NCBI RefSeq assembly: GCF_030704535.1
Contig: NC_081811.1
Coordinates: 3,860,501 to 3,924,500, forward strand
Direction: 5' to 3'
DNA length: 64,000 nucleotides
Origin: Vitis vinifera
Taxonomy: Eukaryota; Streptophyta; Magnoliopsida; Vitales; Vitaceae
The notes beneath the pieces were generated by a model. It was not told the origin of the DNA, made no database searches, and saw only the letters and a program-made list of their open reading frames with translations. A program made the translations under genes and the position numbers. Shown here in pieces: positions 1 to 18,875 of this stretch; within the stretch, counting starts at the first letter, position 1, and each line of letters opens with the position of its first letter.

Positions 1-3000
1 AAAATAATTAAAAATAAAACACTAAATATAAAAATTATTCTTAAAACATATTTAAAAACATTAAAAATAGATTAAAAATATTTAAAGTTTTCAAACAAAC
101 TTTTGTTCTATAAAAATTAGATAACGGTTTTAAAAACTGTTCTCAAAAACTATTTTTCATAATAATTTTTGAAAATAATTACAAAAAAATTTAATATTTT
201 TCATTGGAATTTTATAATCAAATTATTGAATCAATTAAAAATTTAAAATTGATGATTCAATTGAATGAATTTTAATTTGATTATATATAGTAAAAATATA
301 TATATTCATAAACATTCACAATGAGACCATTTAAATATGAAGATTCCATCAAGGTCATAATCAACTTATTAAATCAAATAATTATTGATTAATATTTAAG
401 TATTTTATTTAAAATGTATGGGATAAATTAGTTTAATGACTTGATATGATTGAATTATTTGATTTAAAATTTTTAAGTACCATCGTAACGGCTAAGGCCT
501 TGTTTGGATGGTTTCAAGTTTGAAATTAAAATCACAATTTCTAAAAAACAATAATAAATTTATTAAAAAAAAACACTAATTGTATAAGTCGAAATAAACT
601 TTCAACCAACATTTTTTTTTAAGTTTTAAGCTCTTTCAATAAATTTAATCGAACACGTACAAAAATATTTATTGACTTTAAAAAAGGGTTCTTGTATGAT
701 TGTAAAAGTTTGCCCTCTAAAGCCAAATCTTGTCTCTCTAAAGAACTAGAAGACTTGTTTACCATAAATAAACACTCCTTAAAGGGGAAATTAAGAAGAA
801 AAAAAAAAGGTTGGAAACTAATAAATTTTATCATGAACCCATTACTAAATTATTAAAAGAAAGCTAAAGATAAGGCAAACATCCCATAAATCGTCGTCAT
901 CTTTAAGATAAAGACTCAAAAAAAGAGAGACTCTCTTGTCGGTCAGTCATTCAAAATCAGAGGAGTCTACATGCATTTGGTTGGTGCACTGTCACTATAC
1001 AACGATGCACAAATGGATTGTTAATCTTACCTAAGTAGTTGATTTTTGTGGTTATGAACTCCATACAACTGATCTGCACTGCCTTGTACGCATCTATATG
1101 GAGCCTAACTCTTATTCAAAGTTCCAAGAAACAAACATGGTCTCTCTTGATTCAAAGTTCCAAGGAATGCGTATTAATGGTTGCTTACTCTTGATTCAAA
1201 GTTCCAAGAAAAATACAAGGATCTCGAGAGAAGATGAAATTATTCGATAATCAATTTTTAAAATAGTTCTAAAACATGGTTTTTAATAACCATTATATAA
1301 TGTTTTATAAAATAAAAATCTATTTGAAAATTTAAAATATTTTTTAAAGAATATTTTTTATATTTATTATTTTATTTTTAATCATTATATATACTTATAT
1401 AAAAACAGTAACAAATTAAAAGATTATTTTTTAAAAAATATATATATGTTTTTTGTTCTTAAAAATAAAAAACAATTTTTTATTATCAAATGTGTTTTTT
1501 TTTGTTTTTTTGTTTTAAAGAATATAAAATTGTTTTTGAAAACAATAATACAATAAACCGAATATGATTTCATTAATTATTGTTTTCATTTGGGGCATAA
1601 AATTAAGAAATTCCTCTTAACCTAAATTAGATGTTCTCACTTAAAACTGGATAACGATGGATGAGCTCTATCTCCAGCATTAATTGCATGGAGCCCATGC
1701 AATATGACATATGCGTACTATCATACTTTGCATGGCGGCCTTAAAGTGATTAGTCAAATATAGATTCTATCATTCTATGAATTTGGGCCCATGGATACAT
1801 ACGTGTGTGTTTAATGTTTATACATATTCAAAGTTTGTTAGAGAGAGAAGCAACTTTGAGAAAAAATAAAGTCACTTTCCCATATTTTATTATTACCTTT
1901 TCTTTGGAAATACATCTTATTTTTTCTTCGCTTTTTATTCTATTTTTTGGTCTTCTTTGAAACTATTTTTAAAAGTGGCTTTATAGTTTTTCAAAACAGA
2001 AACTTTGTTTTTCATGATTTGAAAATATGTTTGATAATTTTTCATAAAAACATTTATACAATTATTTTCATTTTTTTATTGGAAAGCTTTTTTTAAAAAA
2101 ATTGTACAAATATAAAATAAATAAATAAATAAATGAAGGTTTGATGGATAACTATTTTTAAAGGCAAAAACTGACAAAAAATGTTTAATAATGTTTTTTT
2201 AAAAAAGAAAACTTATTTTTATTTATTTTCTATTTTCTAAGGATTGGAAGAATAATTGAAATCAAAACACATAAAATTTACTTTTAAAAATATTTGAAAA
2301 CATAGGAAATAAGATGAAAAAATTCTAAATCTCCAAAATATACTTTTGTACTAAAAAAGTATTTAAAAACTGTTTTTAAAAATTATTTTGAAAAACTATT
2401 TTTTAAGAATAATTTTCCGGCCCAAATAGTCCCTAATGAAATATTTTAAAAACCAATCTGAAAAAAAATTGTTTTTCGAGAAATCGTTCCTAAGCATATC
2501 CTAAATTTTAAACATTCAGTTCTACGTCAAATCTGAAGGGATGTGACATTATGAAATCACCAACTGATAGGGACTATACAAGACGTGGGAAGTCCACCAG
2601 AACCAAAGCCGTGTGCAGTAAAAAAAATAAAGGTCTAAGGCATCGGCATGTGGTTGGGTTCATAATTGACTGATCTTCAAAAACCTCAAGCCCGAATTCA
2701 ACGGTATGACTGTATCGATTATCGACTTGACAGAATCGCAGTCGCCAGCTACATATAGGCTGTTCTTAAAACAGTGCATCCACTTCTAGATTTTGAGTTC
2801 ATTTCCCAACATTCTTTCATGGTGTCGGCAAAGTCTACCCTGGAAACTGGTTAATAATAATCTACTGCAGGAGAATTTATCATCAAGCCAAGACCCATCA
2901 TTGATAGTAATAGTTTAACGCTAGCCATGATGAGACCAATATGAATAAAATCCAAGTAGGGTCAGATTCTCCTTTATAATACAGCCGAATCCTTCAAATA

Positions 3001-3380
3001 ATCATCAAAGGGCTTGAGGTGGAGCCCTGTGATTTTATGGCTTCCAATTCCTTGAAAGAGCCTTGTGGGTGTTGAGTAAAGATGCCCATGGGGATAATAT
3101 GCTCAGGGATATATGATAATTGTAAGGAATATTGTCATAGAAAAAATAAAAAGGCCCTTTCTGATGTGGGCATTGAATCAACTCAACTGTGATAGGATCA
3201 GGACTAGGATTTTGTGAACGTGTACCTCATAAAGTGATCATCTTTCATAAGAATTTCATGTTATTAAGTATTGCTGCGAACCCAGTACTTAAATGAGGTA
3301 GGGCCACGTTGATCAATCTTCCACGAAGCCAAGGCCAAGTTAGGATGCTTTAGCAATCATGCACCTAAACCATCCAAGGC
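1..3380. other. Gene-free AT-rich stretch upstream of the EXO-like gene
   Basis: No coding region of convincing length or composition is seen on either strand. The sequence is mostly A/T runs and short low-complexity blocks. One local structure is a short direct repeat near 1110-1210, where a motif reading roughly TTCAAAGTTCCAAG occurs three times. The part from about 2520 to 3380 is less AT-biased and probably includes the upstream regulatory region of the EXORDIUM-like gene. Confidence 0.6.
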
Positions 3381-3397
3381 AGGGACTTGGGGCCATC

Positions 3398-3405
3398 TAT
3401 AAAAA
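3398..3405 (+). promoter_or_regulatory. TATA box candidate of the EXO-like gene
   Basis: A perfect TATAAAAA lies 40 bases before the proposed ATG at 3438. Plant transcription usually starts about 30 bases downstream of a TATA box, which would leave a 5' leader of only about 10 bases. Either the leader really is very short, or another start site is used. Inferred from position only. Confidence 0.5.
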
Positions 3406-3437
3406 GGACCCTCTACAAAGGCATAGAAACCAAAAAA

Positions 3438-4409
3438 ATGGCCTACATGTCAATGAGGTCTCCTCTCTTCCCCTTTGCCATTGTTATTGCCTTGGCTCTT
3501 GCCCCATGTTCATATGGGCTGAACCAACCAACAAGACAATCTTCTAGTTTAGCCTCCACATCCACCACACTGAACTACCATGGAGGCCCTCTCTTGTCCA
3601 CACCGGGCAGCATCAACATCTACCTCGTGTGGTATGGAACCTTTCCTCCACAAGAAATGGCCCCAATCCATGATTTCTTTGCTTCCCTTGGTTCCTCTGG
3701 GGGTCAGCAAAAGCCCGCGGTCGCAACATGGTGGAGCACAATCTTGGCGTACAAAGACAAGGCTGGGAAGCCAGTCTCTGGCAGAGTCCGGGTTGCTGCA
3801 TTTCATGAGGACAAAACATGTTCTCTAGGGAAGAATATCAAACGCCCCCAAATAGCAAACTATGTGAAGAAAATGATGGACACCCAAGTGTTCCCCTTTG
3901 ATTCTAATGGTGTGTACCTGTTTTTGACTGCTAAAGACGTAGTTGTAGAGCGGTTTTGCTCAGGATCCTGCGGTTTTCATGAGAACATGGTTGTTTCCCC
4001 GAGGGGAAGAGTAGTGTATGCACATGTTGGAGACCCTGGGACGCAGTGCCCAGGTCTTTGTGCTTGGCCTTATGCCATTCCCGCCTATGGTCCACCAGGC
4101 AACCCGCTTGTGTCACCTAATGGGGTCGGCATCGATGGCATGATAATGAACATCGCCACCATTCTTGCCGGAGCTGCCACTAATCCTTTTAAGACTGGGT
4201 ATTTTCAAGGCAATGCACTGGCACCACTCGAGGCTGTCACAGCATGTCCCGGAATATTTGGTCCTGGAGCTTATCCAGGATATCCCGGAGAGTTGATTGT
4301 GGACAAATTGACCAAGGCAAGCTATAATGCTTATGGGGCTAATGGCAAGAAATTTCTACTTCCTGCAATCTGGGACCTAAAAGGTTTGAACTGCAAGGCT
4401 CTTGCTTGA
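3438..4409 (+). CDS. EXORDIUM-like (PHI-1 family) secreted protein
   Basis: Intronless gene for 323 residues, the usual size for the EXORDIUM/PHI-1 family. These are extracellular plant proteins linked to brassinosteroid-responsive growth and carbon status; no enzymatic activity is established. A hydrophobic signal peptide covers about residues 1-26 (charged MAYMSMRS, then an Ile/Ala/Leu core ending near CSYG). After it come the family hallmarks: LNYHGGPLL near residue 45, INIYLVWYG, the TWWSTI block, and the Cys-rich stretches FCSGSCGFHE and PGTQCPGLCAWP. The C-terminus is WDLKGLNCKALA. The ATG at 3438 has a good context (A-run, then GCC) and puts the signal peptide at the N-terminus. An in-frame ATG 51 bases upstream would prepend a charged, signal-less tail and overlaps the likely start of transcription. 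The gene stands alone on the plus strand, with fumarase convergent to it. The family is clear; the exact EXL number is not assigned. Confidence 0.93.
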   Translation: MAYMSMRSPLFPFAIVIALALAPCSYGLNQPTRQSSSLASTSTTLNYHGGPLLSTPGSINIYLVWYGTFPPQEMAPIHDFFASLGSSGGQQKPAVATWWSTILAYKDKAGKPVSGRVRVAAFHEDKTCSLGKNIKRPQIANYVKKMMDTQVFPFDSNGVYLFLTAKDVVVERFCSGSCGFHENMVVSPRGRVVYAHVGDPGTQCPGLCAWPYAIPAYGPPGNPLVSPNGVGIDGMIMNIATILAGAATNPFKTGYFQGNALAPLEAVTACPGIFGPGAYPGYPGELIVDKLTKASYNAYGANGKKFLLPAIWDLKGLNCKALA

Positions 4410-5396
4410 CTTGGACACTGAAGGAGTGATTAATAGTTACATTAAAGCATATGCAGGGTTGTTAAAGAGTGCTAGGTGTGGCATGAAGACGAGTGGCATA
4501 GATAGTAGTCCTTGTGCATGTTCTATATATGCTATGAAATTAGCAAGTGCATCAAAAAAAGAGAAGATTGATAAGTGGTGTTATAGTAAAGGAAAATTGT
4601 AATCAGAAGCATTCATTTAATAAGAAGCATAAACAGATTGTGATCTCACCAAAAAACTGGTTAGAAACTTGGAATTGGCTCAGAAATTATCTTCAAGATG
4701 GCTGAGAAGTAGCACGACTCCTTGTAAACCAGTCTCACTTGTTTGTGAAAAGCCAACCTGAAGCATCAGTACCTATCAGAAAACTACAGGACACTGAAAA
4801 AGGAATCCAAATCCAGCCACATCCAGCTACTCATGAAATTTCAAAAATTGTGGGCACTTTACCATTACATCTAAAATTAACAAACTCAGTTCCACAAAGC
4901 CTTCTATTAACTAAGGTTGATCGCCAAATATGGTAGAAATATTAGATTTAAATTTAATATACTAATGTTACATAAAAGTACCGTTTATCCACACAACTTC
5001 AGAGTTCATTTCAGAATGTGTCACACCTGCAGCAATAAACAGAACAACGGATCTTGAGGCCCAACATTGAGAATTTGAAATGGCAGAAGAGTATCTCGAG
5101 GATAAACATTTTCATTTTATTCAGGTGAGAAAATTCTCTCTGATGAACTGTTACAAAAAATGGGAGGTTTCACTTTTTCTGCTGCATCATCTGTGCTATA
5201 ATCACTCAAATGATCCAGAAAATAGAAGCCAACCGTTGAGGAAACCTCAAGAATATTGTTTGTGAAGTAAAATAAAATCACTGCAGGATCTTTATTTCCT
5301 AATCCAGCTGAAGAGAAATGCGCAAAAATGCAGGAACAGGGCGTGCTGTAAGTCAGGGAATGATTTCTCAGGAGCTAGAAAATCTTTCACAGCTCA
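4410..5396. other. Convergent intergenic region, two 3' UTRs
   Basis: This interval holds the 3' flank of the EXO-like gene and, on the other strand, the 3' flank of fumarase. Short open frames here show no family features or codon structure I recognise. No repeat or RNA gene is evident. Confidence 0.5.
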
Positions 5397-12383
<6,987 letters not shown>

Positions 12384-14082
12384 TTCCCTTCTACTCAACC
12401 CTTCAAAAAAGAAAAAAAACAAAACATCACACACTCAAACAGACACAGAGCAGTGATTGAGCTGAAACGAAGCTGAAATCGGAAGAACTGCCGGAGCATA
12501 CGATTCAGGTGTATACGATACAGGTTCCAGCGCCGGAGATGTGAATGGGGTGTAGGGAAGAGAGAAATAGGGTAGGTCGAGATTCTAGAAAATGGTGAGT
12601 AAAAATGGAATAGTCCAGTAAGGGAATGGCACGTGACGGCGGCGTCACTGTTTGTTGGCGGAAATGCACACTCTCTTTAACAAGACGATTTGCTTCCGTT
12701 CGTTTGGAAAGTAAAAACTAAAAACAAACAGCTTTTACGCCTGTGGTCCAGCAACCAACATTCAACAACAGCAGCATGGCATATGGGGCTGCATACTTTT
12801 GGCCCATGTTGGGGCCCGATTATCTTGCGGATCTATTTGGCACTGTTTGGGCTTGTTCCTTATTTGATCCATGAGGTGCTTAGGTGGCCCATGTCGGCCA
12901 AGTCGCTTTTTCTTTATTTTTCTTAAAATTATTTTCATTCCCAGGTTTTAATTCTTGTATATTTTTTATTCTTTTTATTTTTTATCATCCATCTCTCTTT
13001 CTCACTCAAAACAAGAGAATTATTGGACGAAGTTTCAAATCAATTGGCAAGTGTATTTAGTCATAAGGAAAGCGATTGACATTAACCTATTTTCTTAAAT
13101 ATATTTTAAAAATATTTATCAATTGAATAATTCAATTTAGAATGAAATATTTAGCCTAAAATAATTTTTTAAATAAAAATAAAAAATTTATACTCTTGAT
13201 TCCTAAAGCATCATTTCACCTAATTTTTTTTAACTTTATTTAAATTAAGATGATAATTTTAACATGACTTGATAACACCATGATAAGAGTTCGAATGAGA
13301 TCAATAGAATGAATCCATGAATCCATATAACCTATTTAAGACACGTTAATGATCCATTTATGGCCCGTACACAATCCATTTGGAATGATTCTTCCGATCC
13401 TCTTATTCATAAACCAATACAAACATGATGAATGAGGATGAAAGAGGTCGCTTAAATTGCTCATAAATATCATCACAAATGGAGAGGCTTGGACCTAGGA
13501 AAATGCTATAAAAAAAAGGATAAGAATAGTAATCCTCTACAGTCTCCATGACCCTGAAATGTTTTGCTCGATCAGCCAGCCACTAATGAAAGCCAACGGT
13601 ACCATTTTTTTATATTTTATTTCTGGGTGTGGATCCCATCAACTGCATGCATTCGTACACTGCTTGTGGTAGGTGGCGACTGGTCACCAAATTCTTTGAT
13701 TCATCTCTCCAGGGAGCCGGCCCCATGCAATGAGTCCCCGACACTTAAAAAGTCGCATTGGCCATTTACAAAAAAAGGGACTGAATCCAGACCGTGGAAG
13801 GAGGCAGTGGCACTGAAAGGAAGAAGAAGCACACGGGAATCACAGAGAGGGAAAGCCGAAACCACCAGGGGTTTGGTCTGGGCCGCTTGAGATGGAAGAT
13901 TTGGGCCAATGGAAGAGAAGATGCTGTGTTGCTGTGTCAGTTATCATGGGTTGAGTTTTGGGGCATGTGTTGCGGTGGGGTTGCAGGAGCTTCCTGTTTC
14001 CTACTACAATCTGTGGGTTGCAGCTGGCATTTGGGGCTTCTCATTAATGGGCTCCCATGTCTTTCTAAGGGTAGTTTCGTCT

Positions 14083-14083
<1 letters not shown>

Positions 14084-14116
<33 letters not shown>
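14084..14116. repeat. (TA)n microsatellite
   Basis: About sixteen uninterrupted TA units, directly visible. Likely length-polymorphic. Confidence 0.9.
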
Positions 14117-14119
<3 letters not shown>

Positions 14120-14443
14120 AAACATTAAAAAAAACACAAATATATATATATTTTTAATTTATCAAACAACCTCTAAACATCTAGGTCATTGAAAGATAAA
14201 ATTTAAGTCATTGAAAAGAAATATAAAAATTATATTCAAAATACCAAAAATAAAATTAGAGAAAATAAAATAAAATTAAGATATTGAATAATAAAATTAA
14301 ATTCAATATAAAATAATAAAACCTAAATATATATGTGATGTGATATAACAGACCGTGCATATATGTATGGATTCAACACTATAGTCCAACTCTCTATGTA
14401 AACAAAATCAAGTATAGAAAACAAATCCTAAAAAATTTTAAGG

Positions 14444-14762
14444 TTATGTTTAGTTTTTGGAAAATATTAAGAAAAAAAAAATATAAAGGAAAATGATTTT
14501 TTCATGTTTGATTGTTTTATAAAAAATATAAAAGAAAATAAAATATAATTAAAACTAATTAAAAACTTATGTATTTTTAAATTATTTAATATTTATATTG
14601 ATAAGTTAAAATAAATGAAATGAGTTTGAAGTAATAAAAAGAAATAATTTATCAATTTTTATTTTTATTTTTATTTTTTTTCATTTTTTCTTTCTTTCTA
14701 CTTTTTCTTTGTATTTCTTTTCTCTTACATTTTCCCTCAAATTTTATCTAACCAAACATAGC
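14444..14762. mobile_element. AT-rich MITE relic, copy A
   Basis: About 320 bp beginning TTATGTTTAGTTTTTGG and ending ATCTAACCAAACATAG, which are imperfect inverted repeats of each other. The interior shares blocks such as AGAAAATAAAATA, TTAAAAACTTATG and ACATTTTCCCTCAA with copies near 23254-23582, 39130-39288 and 56973-57280. No coding capacity. Superfamily not assigned because a convincing target duplication was not found. Confidence 0.6.
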
Positions 14763-15639
14763 TTAAGGGTTGGGTTTGAACTCTCTTTAGAAGCAAGCCT
14801 TAAGAAGGCTTCACATTCACATTACGTTCACATTCATCCATGGGTAGCATAGAGGAGAAGAGAATAAAAGATTGAATAAAACAGGAGCAGAAGAGACAGA
14901 GAAGACCCATAAAGGAAGGCAGGGACTAGTAATATAGAGGAAGTGGGCCTACCATTGACGACCCAAGGAGTTATGATCTGGCAAGTGGGTGACGCCAGGC
15001 TAGCATTTTGGCTACATCATTGACCTCGGGTCCCACCCTTTTCCCACGTTGGCCCAGGTGCAATCTCTCCGTCCGCATTAATTTCCTTTGGCGCATTCTC
15101 TTAATCTCTCTTTAATTTCACCCCAAAAAAATCCCCATTTATCGCAAAAATCATAAAAATTTCCTTGGATTCAGTCACATATGATATAACTTCTAGGCAA
15201 ATTTTGCTCTTCCCAACTAGAAAATGTAAATAGCCTAATTTTTAGGGTGCAGTTCAAAATTTTAGAAAGTTGATCTTTCCAAGAACTGTAATATGATTAG
15301 AGTGATTAATGGTGATTAAAATCTTTTAATCGTTACTCTGTCTATGCACTTTCCTAGTTTGAGGCCTTGATATATGCTTTATATCAAAATACATACATAT
15401 ATATATATATATATGTAAAATGAAGAGCTGGCTTTCTTTTCTTTTCTAGCTGTCCCTTTCTCTTACCACCCTTTTATTCTCTAGTTTCACTTATTGCCAT
15501 CATATATTCAAAGTCGTCCTCTCTTCTTCCTCTTCATCTTCTTCTTCAGTTGATGTTCATGTTATTATTTCACTGGGTTTTGGTTTCTGTGCTGTTTGGT
15601 ATTACTTGGCGTTGAAGGGAAGAGGAAGAGACGAGACTG

Positions 15640-18600
15640 ATGAAGAGGCTAGTAAGTACGTTGTTTTGATTCAGTGTTTGGTTTTTATTCGTTTCTTGGG
15701 TGGTTATGGGGATTTCAGCATCTGGGTGTTTGGACTCTGAAGACTGTTTTTTGAATGCTTTTTCTGTGCTCTTCATTCAAGTTTTGATGTGGGTGTCCTA
15801 GGTTTTTTCTTCTAAATTTTTTATTGGCTGAGAACAGTTGAAGTGTCTTGACAGAGTGTGATTTTGTGTTGTGGTGTCTACAGTCTGTGGGTTCTATGGA
15901 TCTTTATCAATTGGGATTGACTTTTGAAGTGGGTGTTTGGAGTGTTAAAAAAAAAAAAAAAAAATTCCCAACTTGATAAGGAGATATTGGATTCTGCTAA
16001 TTTCAAGCAACTGGCTTTCATATTTTTGTTCATCTGATTTCATCTTCCTCTGAATTTTGGTTTGTTATTGTCCTTCAAATGCATCGGTTAGTGTTTGGGG
16101 AGTCGGTTTATGTTTTGCTTTCTTGTTAGTCAATGCAGGAATTTGAATCTTATTGGATGGTGCTTGTACTATCTTTGTATTCATGCTTTTGAATTATCAA
16201 AGCATACAAGCCCTACAATGATATACTTTCTATGTTTGTTCCTCAGTCGTCTTTTTTTTTTTCTTTTCTTTTCTTTTCTTTCTGGGTTTCTTGATTCATT
16301 TTTGTTTTCAATTGACAGAAATTGGTGTATGTTCTGTTGGAAATCTTCTTTATTTTCCTTGGATTCCTCAAGTTTATGTTCTGTTCTGTTCTGTTGGAAA
16401 TAAAAGGCTGTGTTTGTCTTTGTTCTTTACATTCTAGTAATCTCATTTGTGTGTTCTTGGATTTCATTACAGTGGGCAGATTTTAGAAGCGAGGAACAGT
16501 TCTGGGAACCGAGTCTTTTTGTTTTGCAATGCTCTTTTACCTTTTTCTTTTGTTCCCTCTTTCTTTCAGGTGGCATTGCTTTTGCTTCTGGCATTGAGTT
16601 GTGCTGTTGAACATAATGGGGTCGGGAATGATGGACAGTGCAAATACAAGAAATCTTTAGAACCCAGACCTCACAGTGTGTCCATCTTGGAGTTTGGGGC
16701 AGTAGGGGATGGCAAAACATCGAACACAATTGCCTTTGAGAATGCCATTTTCTATCTCAAGTCCTTTGCTGATAAGGGTGGTGCTCAGCTCTATGTTCCA
16801 CCAGGCAGGTGGCTTACGGGAAGCTTTAACCTTACCAGCCATCTCACCCTCTTCCTTGAACGAGGAGCTACCATTCTTGGATCTCAGGTTCTTGTTTCAA
16901 ATCTAATGCATACTCATTGCACATCAGGGGACTGAAAAAACAAAACAGAAACAGCAAAACTTTTTCCTCTTTCCTATATGGAAAACCATACAAATCAATG
17001 CAAAACATCAAAATTCAGCCGGGCACTACTTACTGTAGGTGTAAGAATTTTGTTTATAGGATATGGACACCCCTGTTCTTGATTCGAAAATCATTTTCCC
17101 TTCTGCAAAATAGACCCCTCGTTTCATCCATTTATTAGGATGGAACCCTTTCTTTTTGAACTCTTGGACTTTCCTTCATCATCTTTGTCACATCCTCACA
17201 ACTTCACCTAAACTTACAAGCTAGATTTCTGATATCTGACCTTACTACTCTGTATATATAGCATTTCTAGCCAATCTAACTTCCAAAAGTCCCCTTCAAA
17301 ATGGGAAGCAGAAGACAAAGAAAGGCTGGTTTAGTGATTCATCCAACTTGACATATGCCTTGCTACATTCCCCAATAAATTTACACTTTAGTATTGTGTA
17401 TCAACCACATACATGTAGTAACTGTTACTGTGATCTGTTATCAGGATTGACATCCCTTTTACTGGAAACTTATTTTTGAATGCATGCTTAAGTTTTTAGG
17501 TTTTGCAGGACTTCACCCATTGGGAAATACTTGATCCATTACCATCTTATGGTCGAGGGATTGAACTTCCAGGTGGAAGATATCGCAGCTTGATTAATGG
17601 ACCGAATTTAAGTGATGTGGTGATTACAGGCAAGTGCATCTCCCCATTTTATTTCACAACTGGCATACTAGTTGGACTCATATAACTCCTTTATCCTCCA
17701 TGCTTGCACCAGGTAACAATGGAACCATTGATGGTCAGGGTTCTGTCTGGTGGGAGAATTTCAGTTCCCATTCCCTAAATTACAGCCGCCCCCATATTGT
17801 GGAATTTATCAGCTCCAATGATATCATTATCTCAAATTTAACCTTCTTAAATTCCCCAGCCTGGAACATTCATCCTGTATACTGCAGGTACTCCTTTCAT
17901 GTACCCCAACTCCATTTCAGGATCACAAGTGTAGTGTTTGATTTGATAACTTCATGTACATCTTTTTTGTGGAAACAATGCAGCAATGTTTGGGTTCAAA
18001 ACATAACAGCTTATGCTCCTCCAGAATCTCCTCGTACCAGTGGTGTTGTCCCAGGTTTGTTGAAAGAAAAGAAAAAGAAATGAAACTATTCATTTACACT
18101 GCTCCTTAGTATGCCTTTTGTGCAGATAAGATCCTTCAATATAAGAATCCTTCAAGTTATTTCCCTGTCATAGGTGTTCTGAAATAGAATTGCAATTTCA
18201 GATTCTTCTGAGTACATTTGCATTGAAGACAGCAACATCAGCATGGGCTATGATGCCATTGTGCTCAAGAGTGGGTGGGATGAGTATGGAATTGCCTACG
18301 GAAAACCAACCAGGAATGTGCATATCAGGAGAGTTTGGCTACAGTCTAGTTCGGGCTCTGGCCTAGCATTTGGCAGTGAAATGTCTGGGGGCATCTCCGA
18401 CATACTTGTGGAGCACATACACTTGCAGGACTCATCGACAGGCATCAAGCTCAAGACAACCAAAGGGAGGGGTGGCTACATTAAAGGCATCCTCATATCA
18501 GATGTTGAAATGGAAAATGTTGGCCTGACCATTGGAGCAACAGGCCAGTGCAGATCCCACCCAGACGACAAGTATGATCCTGGTGCACTCCCAGTTGTTG

Positions 18601-18875
18601 ATGGTATCACCTTTAAGGATATGGTCGGTACAAACGTAAGTATTGCAGGCAATTTTTCTGGAATCTATGAGTCTCCTTTCACATCAATTTGTCTATTCAA
18701 TATTTCCTTGTCCATCACTTCTAATTCTTCTAAGCCATGGCTCTGTTCCAATGTATTCGGTTCATCTGAGTGTGTGTCTCCTGAACCATGTCCCAACCTC
18801 CAAACCAAAACCTCAAATTCTTTCTCAACTTGCTCTTCCTTCCCATACACAAATACTCTAGCTACAGTTTTATGA
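15640..18875 (+). CDS. GH28 polygalacturonase-like secreted protein (6 exons)
   Basis: Exons: 15640-15651, 16570-16887, 17509-17629, 17713-17887, 17984-18054, 18202-18875; 1371 bases, 456 aa. The tiny first exon encodes MKRL before a consensus GTAAGT donor. Its ATG is the first after an in-frame stop, and joining it to exon 2 makes a signal peptide (VALLLLLALSCAV), so the protein should be secreted to the cell wall. GH28 features follow in order: SILEFGAVGDGKTSNTIAFENAI, a PGRWLTGSFNL block, TIDGQGSVWW, the right-handed beta-helix repeats, KSGWDEYGIAYG and TKGRGGYI. The family normally hydrolyses homogalacturonan. Here the usual catalytic motifs are altered: NTDG is replaced by RTSG (about 226-229), GDD by GYD (248-250), and the GHG position by a GSE-type motif. 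Activity is therefore doubtful. The intron after exon 3 has a GC donor. The C-terminus CSNVFGSSECVSPEPCPNLQ fits one plant subgroup of the family. Confidence 0.9.
17630..17712 (+). other. GC-AG intron in the GH28 gene
   Basis: The 83-base intron starts GCAAGT after an exon ending ACAG and finishes with CAG. AG|GCAAGT is the strong consensus that accompanies GC donors. The only nearby GT (four bases on) would produce an immediate stop at the next junction, whereas the GC donor keeps the frame into GNNGTIDGQG. Confidence 0.88.

Larger units (their letters stand above)
12384..15639. other. Intergenic: divergent promoters of fumarase and the GH28 gene
   Basis: From 12384 to about 12600 is the probable 5' leader and promoter of fumarase. 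From about 15420 to 15639 is the pyrimidine-rich leader of the GH28 gene, dense in CTT/TCTTC. Between them are unremarkable AT-rich DNA, a (TA)n run near 14085-14115, an AT-rich MITE relic (14444-14762) and a second (AT)n run near 15390-15415. Short frames near 13560-14190 look like chance frames running into the TA microsatellite. Confidence 0.5.

Noticed and set aside
3549-3828. Several open frames of 60-85 codons overlapping the EXO-like gene on both strands
   Set aside because: They are shadows of the GC-richer coding sequence, with no domain features of their own.
13564-14192. Overlapping plus-strand frames of 108 and 132 codons upstream of the GH28 gene
   Set aside because: No start context, no domain, and the second ends in the TA microsatellite (Tyr-Ile repeats).
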